Assembly (NCBI RefSeq): GCF_001424385.1
Contig: NZ_LMPO01000008.1
Coordinates: 606,567-670,566, forward strand
Direction of reading: 5' to 3'
DNA: 64,000 nucleotides
DNA from: Curtobacterium sp. Leaf183
GTDB lineage: Bacteria > Actinomycetota > Actinomycetes > Actinomycetales > Microbacteriaceae
The position numbers and the translations under genes were made by a program. Below the pieces are notes generated by a model. It was not told where the DNA came from and made no database searches. It saw nothing but the letters and a program-made list of their open reading frames with translations. This document shows, in pieces, positions 26,040-33,405 of this stretch. Within the stretch, counting starts at the first letter, position 1; the number at the start of each line of letters is the position of its first letter.

Positions 26040-26115
26040 GGTGGACACCAGTCGACGGCGCTCGGGGCGTCGGACCGGCGCCATCGACGGCGTCTCCACC
26101 CCCGAGGAGATCCCC

Positions 26116-26361
26116 ATGACGACCACCACCTCCCCCTTCGGCGGCAGCTTCGTCTCCGGCGTCGCGGACCGCGACGAGCTCGGTACCTACGTCGGCGCCG
26201 GCACTCCTGCGTCCGTCGGGACCTACACGGGCGTGCCGGTCACCGGTCGGCTCGGTCGCTTCGTCGACACCCAGTTCCGTCGTGGCGGCACCGTGACCGC
26301 GTCGAACCGCACCGTCACCGGCTCGTTCCGCACCGTGACTGGGTCGTTCCGCACCGCCTGA
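26116..26361 (+). CDS. small hypothetical protein with repeated C-terminus (81 aa)
   Basis: ATG 26116 has GAGGAGA five bases upstream, a strong ribosome site that supports a real gene. The product is Gly/Thr/Ser-rich without membrane spans. The C-terminus repeats TVTGSFR twice (RTVTGSFRTVTGSFRTA), from an imperfect 24-base duplication. The middle (GTYVGAGTPASVGTYTGVPV) also shows internal repetition. I know no family for it. It is single, behind the candidate promoter at 26010 and convergent with the toxin array. Confidence 0.6.
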   Translation: MTTTTSPFGGSFVSGVADRDELGTYVGAGTPASVGTYTGVPVTGRLGRFVDTQFRRGGTVTASNRTVTGSFRTVTGSFRTA

Positions 26362-26371
26362 GCGATCCCGG

Positions 26372-26965
26372 TCAGGCGGCGAGTTCCTGCTCGATGCGCT
26401 CCGCCACCTGCCGCAGCCATGTCCGGTCGTCCAGCCCGTCGTCCTCGGGCACGTAGTTGCAGTCGAGCTCCACCAGCCGTCCGCCGAGCGCCGCCGCGTC
26501 GGGCAGCGCCTCGTCGAGGTCACGCACGTCGGCCAGCAGCGCGCGCTGCTCGTCGGGCGAGCTGATCGCCAGGGAGTGTTCCAGCGCGTCCGGTCCGCCG
26601 TACGGCGCATCCGCCCAGTCCTGATGGAAGTAGGCACCGACGAAGTCGTCGAACGCCGCGAAGTTGGTCGCGGTGATGCTGGCCGGCGCCGGGTATGCCG
26701 TCAGCACGGTGTAGCCCGTCGGCCGGTCCGGTGCCGCGGTCAGGACCACCCGCACGGCGTCGAGGTCCTGGATCGTCCCGAACGGCATGCCGCGCCCCGT
26801 GACCCCACCGGGGACGGCGTAGATCCGGAGGGGTTTCGGACAGTCCTCGGCGACCCAGGCGCGGATCCGCAGGTGGTTGGCGTCGAGGGCGTACGCGACG
26901 ATCCGGTTGGCTTCGTCCGTCCCGCCGGTGAACACCGAGGTCCCGGTCCTGACGCTGTGCGGCAC
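26372..26965 (-). CDS. RNase A-like half-domain fused to CdiI-type immunity protein (197 aa)
   Basis: Residues ~5-94 align with the C-terminal half of the RNase A-like toxin domain encoded at 28439: the RTGTSVF strand, AL.AN...I..W helix, GRGMPF, VRVVL and the terminal TVLTAYP carrying the catalytic Thr and Tyr. The N-terminal half with the GGHTLERH histidines is absent, so it should not be an active RNase. From ~100 on the chain continues in frame as a contact-dependent-inhibition immunity domain (FDDFVGAYFHQDW, LVELDCNYVPEDDG, WLRQVAERIEQEL). GTG 26965 has AAGGAG seven bases upstream, so it is built to be translated. An orphan cassette or functional chimera; function unknown. Confidence 0.7.
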   Translation of the reverse strand: MPHSVRTGTSVFTGGTDEANRIVAYALDANHLRIRAWVAEDCPKPLRIYAVPGGVTGRGMPFGTIQDLDAVRVVLTAAPDRPTGYTVLTAYPAPASITATNFAAFDDFVGAYFHQDWADAPYGGPDALEHSLAISSPDEQRALLADVRDLDEALPDAAALGGRLVELDCNYVPEDDGLDDRTWLRQVAERIEQELAA

Positions 26966-27017
26966 GATGTGCTCCTTCTTCGTGGTGGAGTGGTGTGGGT
27001 CTTCGTCGCTGCCGGGA

Positions 27018-27209
27018 TCAGCCGTCTGCGGGCAAGGAGCCATGGGCATCGAGTTCCCGTTGCACACGGAGTCGGAGGTCCGCGAGCCAGGTCGCCGGCG
27101 AACGCCCGGTGTCGAGTGCGCCGAGTTCGCGGAGGCGCCCGGGGGATGTCTTCACATGACCGCCGAGGTCCGGAGCGAGGGGAGGTCGATCCCCGAGGAC
27201 GCCCGTCAA
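27018..27209 (-). CDS. 63-aa hypothetical protein coupled to an immunity gene
   Basis: The TTG at 27209 overlaps the stop of the immunity gene above by four bases (TTGA), the same coupling style as the rest of the operon. The product starts TGVLGDRPPLAPDLGGHV and continues with a helical, Arg/Leu-rich segment (SPATWLADLRLRVQRELD). No signal peptide or membrane span. It may be a short immunity or antitoxin-like protein or the remains of a cassette; I recognise no family. Confidence 0.45.
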   Translation of the reverse strand: MTGVLGDRPPLAPDLGGHVKTSPGRLRELGALDTGRSPATWLADLRLRVQRELDAHGSLPADG

Positions 27210-27532
27210 GTGCGTTCCAGACGCTCGACGAACGTGTCCAGCCAGCGTTTCGGCGACAGCCCCAGGTTGCGTCCGGGCGACGGCCCGGTTCCGACGTACC
27301 GCAAGTACTCCTGCACTGCGTGATCGTCGGACAGTTCCTTCTGCAGGACCTTGGCCTGCTCGGCCCAGTCATTCCGAGCGTCGGCGGTGAGACCGTCGAA
27401 CACGTCGGCGTACGCCGCTTCGACGTCGGCATGGTCAAGCTCCCAGTCGTCGTTGAACTGGGCAGCCAGAAGGGTGACGATGCCGGGAGTTCGCCTGCCG
27501 AGTTCTTCCAGGGCACGAGTCGACTCGTTCAA
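27206..27532 (-). CDS. immunity-like protein, paralogue of the toxin's immunity (108 aa)
   Basis: The core GIVTLLAAQFNDDWELDHAD with a later D.AVQEYL and NLGLSPKRW parallels the immunity gene directly after the toxin (RRVLGAEFNLDWDLDHDD, SEVQAFL, DLGMALAAW). I therefore read it as a second immunity gene of one family, kept after loss of its toxin. TTG 27532 is the start because AGGAG lies six to seven bases upstream and homology begins there. Cytoplasmic and acidic, as expected for an inhibitor of a basic RNase-type toxin. Confidence 0.65.
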   Translation of the reverse strand: MNESTRALEELGRRTPGIVTLLAAQFNDDWELDHADVEAAYADVFDGLTADARNDWAEQAKVLQKELSDDHAVQEYLRYVGTGPSPGRNLGLSPKRWLDTFVERLERT

Positions 27533-27624
27533 GGTGTGTCTCCTGTCGTGTATGCGCACCGCTCTCCGCTCGAGATTGCCCCGCTCGTTGACGCAGTCGA
27601 TGCCTGCCCGTAGCGTGTCGCATC

Positions 27625-28040
27625 TCATGCGGTCGGAGACGGCGATCCGCTGTTGGTGCATCCGAGCATCCAGTCGTGATTGAAGGACGCAGCCAACAGG
27701 CTCCGGATCCGCGGAACCCGACGGACGAGCGCCGCGAAGTTCCTCGCGGTGACGCTCGTCGACGCGGGGTACGCCCTGAGCACGGTGTAGCCCGACGGTC
27801 GATCCGGCGCCCCGTCAGGACCACGCGGACCGCATCGAGGTCCTGGACCTCGCCGAAGGGCACACCGCGTCCGGTGACGGTGCCCGGCACCGCGTAGAGG
27901 CGGAGCGGCTCCGGGCAATCCGCAGCGACCCAGGCCCTGATGCGGAGGTGGTTCGCGTCGAGGGCGTGGGCGACGATCCGGTTCGCATCGTCGATGCCAC
28001 TGGTGAAGACCGAGGTCCCGGTCCTGACACCGTGCGGCAC
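27625..28040 (-). pseudogene. second RNase A-like half-domain fused to a truncated immunity domain, frameshifted
   Basis: GTG 28040 follows AAGGAG and opens with PHGVRTGTSVFTSG, nearly identical to the cassette at 26965. The frame breaks near 27808-27814: the intact copy has two GCG-type codons after VVLT, this one lacks a single base (ACGGGGCGCC). In the shifted frame it continues DRPSGYTVLRAYP, then NFAALVRRVPRIRSLLAASFN, which is the start of an immunity domain of the 28101 family, and stops at 27625 after unrelated residues. So a toxin-half/immunity chimera once existed here too, now broken twice. Confidence 0.7.
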
Positions 28041-28100
28041 GGTGTGCTCCTTCTTCGTGGTGGTGGGTGCGTGACCCGGCCAACGCGTTCCCTCAGGCGC

Positions 28101-28442
28101 TCACTGCGGAGCTCCGGACCGACGTGCACCCTCGATGCGGCGCCGGAGGGCCGCGGGCCAGGCGGCGAGTGCCATCCCGAGGTCCTGCTCTGGTGCGAGC
28201 CCGGAGTACACGTCGTTGAGGAAGGCCTGGACCTCCGAGTCCGTTCGCAGCGCTCGTTCGAGCAGTTCGGCTTCACCGAGGTAGACCGCTCGTGTGCGCT
28301 CGTCGATGTCGTCGAACACGGCAGAGTAGACCGACTCGGCGTCGTCGTGGTCGAGGTCCCAATCCAGATTGAACTCGGCGCCGAGCACCCGTCGGAGCTG
28401 TGGCACCTGCCGCACCAAGTCACGGAGTTCCTGATCGTTCAC
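28101..28442 (-). CDS. cognate immunity protein of the RNase A-like toxin (113 aa)
   Basis: GTG 28442 overlaps the toxin stop by four bases (GTGA), the strict coupling expected of a toxin/immunity pair. The protein is acidic and helical: LRDLVRQVPQLRRVLGAEFN, DWDLDHDDAESVYSAVFDD, then SEVQAFLNDVYSGLAPEQD. It most resembles small CdiI/Imm proteins that bind and block a secreted nuclease; the exact Imm family is not certain. It would protect the producer and its siblings from the toxin encoded immediately upstream. Confidence 0.72.
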   Translation of the reverse strand: MNDQELRDLVRQVPQLRRVLGAEFNLDWDLDHDDAESVYSAVFDDIDERTRAVYLGEAELLERALRTDSEVQAFLNDVYSGLAPEQDLGMALAAWPAALRRRIEGARRSGAPQ

Positions 28443-30232
28443 GGGTCGATCCTCGCTTTCGGGTAGCTCGTGACGACACGGTAGGGCGGCTCCGACCCGG
28501 GGATCCAACGAAGCACGACGCGCACGACGGTGTCATCGTGCATCGGCGGAACTCGGCCGGGCACGTATCCTCGGCCCACTATCCGGTCCGCGGGCCAGTC
28601 GAACCCCTCGGTCGTCTTCGGCGTGACCGCTGAGCGGTTCTCGAGCAGCCAGTCCTGGATCTCGTCGTGGTTGAAGTCGAGGTTGTTCGCCACGAGACGG
28701 TCGACCTCCTCCACGGGGAGCGTGTACGCGCTGTTGACGGACTTCCCGCTGTTCCTGGAGCGGATCCAGTCGTCGAGCTCCTTCCCGTGCAGGTCCTCGT
28801 TCACGTGCCGCTCGAGCGTGTGCCCGCCCGCCTGCTCGGCGGCCTGCAGCCCGCCGGCATCGGTGAACGGCTTCGACTCGACCCCGTGCGGCAACGAGGC
28901 CTCGTCGTGCGGACGCAGCAGGTCGGGGTGCTCGTCCGCGAACTGGGCCATCTCGCCGCGCAGCATCTGGTCGAAGGAGCCGTCACCCTTGCCGAGCCCC
29001 GGCGTGAAGTCGTCGCTGCCCGCGTAGTCCCGGTACGTCCGGTCGACCAGGTCGTGCAGCGCGTCGACGCTCTGCTTCGACGCCCCGTTCTCGACCCAGG
29101 AACGGACGTCGCGGCTCAGCCCGTGCAGTCCGAGCTTGCCCAGCCCCTCGGCCAGCTCGGTCGCCTTCGCGGTGTCCTTCGCGAGTCCTCCGGGTCCGGC
29201 CAGGCCGAGCCCGAAGCCCATCGCGGCGGCACCCGCGGCGGCGCCCGGGTGCTCCTGCGCGCCGCTCCACCAGTCCCCGAGCGCCTTGCCAGCGGCGTCG
29301 TGCGCCGTCGCCGCGTCGCCCTTCGGGTCGAGCGCCGCATCGAGCCACGCGAACGGCGACAGGAACAGCCCGATGGTGGCCGCGCCGTCGACGACCCCGC
29401 CCCACGTCGACCCGAGGGTGTCGGTCGACCAGTCACCCTGGTTGTCGAACCCGAGCATGTGGATGCCGCTCTCGAGCGAGTTGAGCAGCTCGTCGGTCGC
29501 GCCCTCGGAGAACTGCTCACCACAGGTCTTGCCCTCGGCCGTGCCGGGCTTGCTCCACGGCAGGTCGACGCCGCGCGCGTTGAGGTCGTTCTCGGTGGGG
29601 GCGACGTAGGCGCCAGTGAGGCTGGCACCGGACGCGGTCTTGATCGCGGTCGCGCAGTCGGCCTGCGCCTGTTCGAGCAGCGCCACCTGCGTGTTGATCC
29701 GCCGGATGATGTCGTCGTTCTCGTGCTTCGTGACGATGTCCTTGTACCAGGGCACGGTCGTCTTCTCCGGTGGGGCGTCGGAGCGGGTCGCGCCGTAGGC
29801 GTTCCACGAGCCGTCGACCTGCGGCGCGGTCGTGGTCGTGGAGGGCGAGGTCGCCTTCGGCACGCCGCCCCGGACGCGGGCGACGAACGCCGCGGCCTCG
29901 ATGCGCAGGTCGTCCAGCTGTTTCTTCGGTCCGGCCGCGTCGGATGCGTACGTGTCGAGCGCCTTGGCCACACCGCGGGCAGCGGTGCCGATCGTGTGGG
30001 TGTCGTCGACCACGGGGTCCATCAACGTCAGGACCTGGCCGGACTCGGGCGCCTCGTACACCCCGGCGAGCGCCTGCCACTTGCCGGGGATCTCGTCGGC
30101 AACGGTTCGCATCGCCTCGCCGCCGCCCGAGATCGTCGTCGCCGCGGCGGACACGCTCGTCAGGTCGAGCTCGGCGCCGGGGATCCCCTCGGGGTCGACG
30201 AGCCCGTGGTCGCCGATCGGGACGCCGCTCAC
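28439..30232 (-). CDS. T7SS-type polymorphic toxin with C-terminal RNase A-like domain (597 aa)
   Basis: Residues 1-~125 form a helical WXG/LXG-like head (LTSVSAAATTISGGGEAM, IPGKWQALAG), the usual type VII secretion module. A central region (~250-400) contains a Gly/Ala-rich segment (AAAGAAAMGFGLGLAGPG) resembling the glycine-zipper pre-toxin part. From ~469 a CdiA-type RNase A-like domain follows: GGHTLERHV gives two candidate catalytic histidines (471, 476), GRGYVP and VVRVVLRW the beta core, and VVTSYP the paired Thr588/Tyr590. The predicted activity is degradation of RNA in rival cells. GTG 30232 overlaps the DUF6507 stop, and the toxin stop overlaps the immunity start. No secretion ATPase is nearby. 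Confidence 0.8.
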   Translation of the reverse strand: MSGVPIGDHGLVDPEGIPGAELDLTSVSAAATTISGGGEAMRTVADEIPGKWQALAGVYEAPESGQVLTLMDPVVDDTHTIGTAARGVAKALDTYASDAAGPKKQLDDLRIEAAAFVARVRGGVPKATSPSTTTTAPQVDGSWNAYGATRSDAPPEKTTVPWYKDIVTKHENDDIIRRINTQVALLEQAQADCATAIKTASGASLTGAYVAPTENDLNARGVDLPWSKPGTAEGKTCGEQFSEGATDELLNSLESGIHMLGFDNQGDWSTDTLGSTWGGVVDGAATIGLFLSPFAWLDAALDPKGDAATAHDAAGKALGDWWSGAQEHPGAAAGAAAMGFGLGLAGPGGLAKDTAKATELAEGLGKLGLHGLSRDVRSWVENGASKQSVDALHDLVDRTYRDYAGSDDFTPGLGKGDGSFDQMLRGEMAQFADEHPDLLRPHDEASLPHGVESKPFTDAGGLQAAEQAGGHTLERHVNEDLHGKELDDWIRSRNSGKSVNSAYTLPVEEVDRLVANNLDFNHDEIQDWLLENRSAVTPKTTEGFDWPADRIVGRGYVPGRVPPMHDDTVVRVVLRWIPGSEPPYRVVTSYPKARIDP

Positions 30233-30618
30233 CGGTCCGCCCCCGGAACCCGTGTCGAACCGTCGGTCGACGCGCTCTGCACGAACAGCGAGATGTCGTG
30301 GGTCTCGTGGGCCGTGGTGCCGACTCGCTGGAAGTCGGCTGCCATCTCGAGGTCGCCCTGCACGTAGGCGTTGACGGCCCCGCGCACGCCCTGCACCCCG
30401 CCGACGAGCCGGTACGTCACCTGGTCGACGTCGTCGCTGACCTGGTCGACGAAGGCACCGAGCGCTTCGTTCACGACGGCTCCGGCACCGCCCGATGCGT
30501 CGGCCACCCCGGTCTGCACTGACCGCAGAGCCGAGGCCGTGCCGTCGAGCGACGTCTGCATGCCGTCGAGCACCGTCTGCACCCCCGCCGGGTCGACCTT
30601 CCAGCTCCCCGTGCTCAT
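30229..30618 (-). CDS. DUF6507-type WXG100-like partner protein (129 aa)
   Basis: The start SWKVDPAGVQTVLDGMQTSL matches the W-x-(I/V)-D-P-x-G-V opening of DUF6507 proteins, small helical WXG100-like relatives found upstream of T7SS toxins in actinobacteria. The rest is a helical hairpin (VNEALGAFVDQVSDDVDQV, then VRGAVNAYVQGDLEMAADF). It probably heterodimerises with the toxin's N-terminal head for export. It overlaps its upstream and downstream genes by four bases each. Confidence 0.75.
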   Translation of the reverse strand: MSTGSWKVDPAGVQTVLDGMQTSLDGTASALRSVQTGVADASGGAGAVVNEALGAFVDQVSDDVDQVTYRLVGGVQGVRGAVNAYVQGDLEMAADFQRVGTTAHETHDISLFVQSASTDGSTRVPGADR

Positions 30619-31466
30619 CGAACCTCCCCCGTTCGCGTCCCATCGTCGCGTGACGACGTCGCCCGGTGCAAGTCAGTGGCGCGGACGCCGCGCGCGAGGT
30701 CGACCGCGGCCAACCAGCGCTGCGGCTCGTCGCCGTCGAACCAGAACAGTGCGCCCGGTGCCCGGACCGGCCCGACAGGCGTCCCGCCCAGCTGGTCGAT
30801 CCGCCCGCGCAGACCCCGGGTACGCACTGCGCGAACGCCCGCGAACACGGCCAGCGGCGTCGTCGGCCCACGCAGGACCGGTTCCGTCACCCCGTCCAGG
30901 CGACCACGGCTGGTCGAGAACAGTCCCGACTGCGGGTGGCGACCCTGGCTGACGGCCTGGAGGCCCGCCTCCAGTCCGTCCCGCAGCACGCGCCGGTCGT
31001 CGATCGCGACCACCACGCGCAGCGTCTCGAAGACGGAGCGCGGCCCGCGCTCCACGACCAGCAGGCCGCCGACGGTGGCGTCCGGGCTGCTGACCACGAA
31101 GGTCGACGACGCGGGCGAGCGCCGCTCGGCGAGCGCCGTCAGCGCGGACGGTGACAGTGCCTCGGCGCCCTCGTACAGGGAATGGGTCACGGTGCGGTCG
31201 AACGCGGCCAGGAACCGGGCCGGCGTCGTCGCGAGCACCAGGCGCGGCGACGGGGCGTGCTCGATCGTCAGGTCGACGTGCAGTAGGTCGCCCACGGCGT
31301 CCGATGCGGGCACGGCACCCGAGGGCCGCCAGCGCCAGCCGTGCTCGGCCAACAGGTGCGTGGCCGCCCAGGACAGGACCGCTCCGGGGGCGGTCTCGAC
31401 CACGCGCGTCGTGTCTCGGCGCACGCGGGCGACGAACGCGGCGTCCGCACGCACGACCTGCCCCAT
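30615..31466 (-). CDS. T7SS-associated protein, possibly EspG-like (283 aa)
   Basis: I cannot assign a firm family. The protein is cytoplasmic, mixed alpha/beta, with repeated R/T/V strands (PRLVLATTPARFLAAFDR, RSVFETLRVVVAIDD, GALFWFDGDEPQRWL). Size, fold impression and position as first gene before a WXG-type protein and its toxin fit an EspG-like chaperone that binds T7SS substrates. ATG 31466 has GGGGGAGA five bases upstream. Its stop overlaps the DUF6507 start, so chaperone, partner and toxin would be made together. It is divergent from pgm across ~100 bases. Confidence 0.5.
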   Translation of the reverse strand: MGQVVRADAAFVARVRRDTTRVVETAPGAVLSWAATHLLAEHGWRWRPSGAVPASDAVGDLLHVDLTIEHAPSPRLVLATTPARFLAAFDRTVTHSLYEGAEALSPSALTALAERRSPASSTFVVSSPDATVGGLLVVERGPRSVFETLRVVVAIDDRRVLRDGLEAGLQAVSQGRHPQSGLFSTSRGRLDGVTEPVLRGPTTPLAVFAGVRAVRTRGLRGRIDQLGGTPVGPVRAPGALFWFDGDEPQRWLAAVDLARGVRATDLHRATSSRDDGTRTGEVR

Positions 31467-31568
31467 GGTCTCCCCCGACCCGCGGTGCCCTCCACCGCTC
31501 GCGCCGAGCGTACCGAGGGCCGCCGTCATCCTCGAACGACCCGGAGGTCGTGGTGCCAGGATGGGTCC

Positions 31569-33167
<1,599 letters not shown>

Positions 33168-33188
<21 letters not shown>

Positions 33189-33239
33189 CACGACGCAGCG
33201 CTGGGCGCCGAGCACGACGCCGCGCCGGGCGCCGAGCAC
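33168..33239. repeat. 24-bp x3 tandem repeat spanning the pgm stop codon
   Basis: Three 24-base units start at 33168, 33192 and 33216 (GACGCAGCGCTGGGCGCC plus six bases). Unit 1 encodes the pgm tail DAALGA and its TAG; units 2 and 3 have GAG at the same spot. Since 24 is a multiple of three, a T-to-G change would extend the protein through the repeats. Confidence 0.85.
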
Positions 33240-33365
33240 CGCGGGGTCGCCCGCGGCGTACGGTGTGGGTCGACGCTGACGGACTGCCCACGACCCGTCC
33301 CCCGCCACGCTGCCGATCCGTACAGGAAGCGGCTGCCGCGTGACGCTGCACCTTGCGGCAGATGT

Positions 33366-33388
33366 AACTTTGCAGCCGACGCAAAGTT
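33366..33388. promoter_or_regulatory. inverted repeat before the DHA2 exporter
   Basis: AACTTTGC and GCAAAGTT (8-base perfect arms, 7-base spacer) end 17 bases before the exporter start. This AT-rich dyad stands out in high-GC surroundings and looks like an operator, e.g. for a TetR- or MarR-type repressor. No regulator gene adjoins it. Confidence 0.55.
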
Positions 33389-33405
33389 TTCGGGAGACCC
33401 TGCAC

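Noticed and set aside
28000-28075. Possible start of the second RNase-half cassette further upstream (MAGSRTHHHEEGAHRAARC frame)
   Set aside because: That frame is a different phase; the conserved PHGVRTGTSVF and the AAGGAG site select GTG 28040.
33240-33365. Read-through extension of pgm beyond the repeat
   Set aside because: The stop TAG is clear and the following frame has no conserved character.
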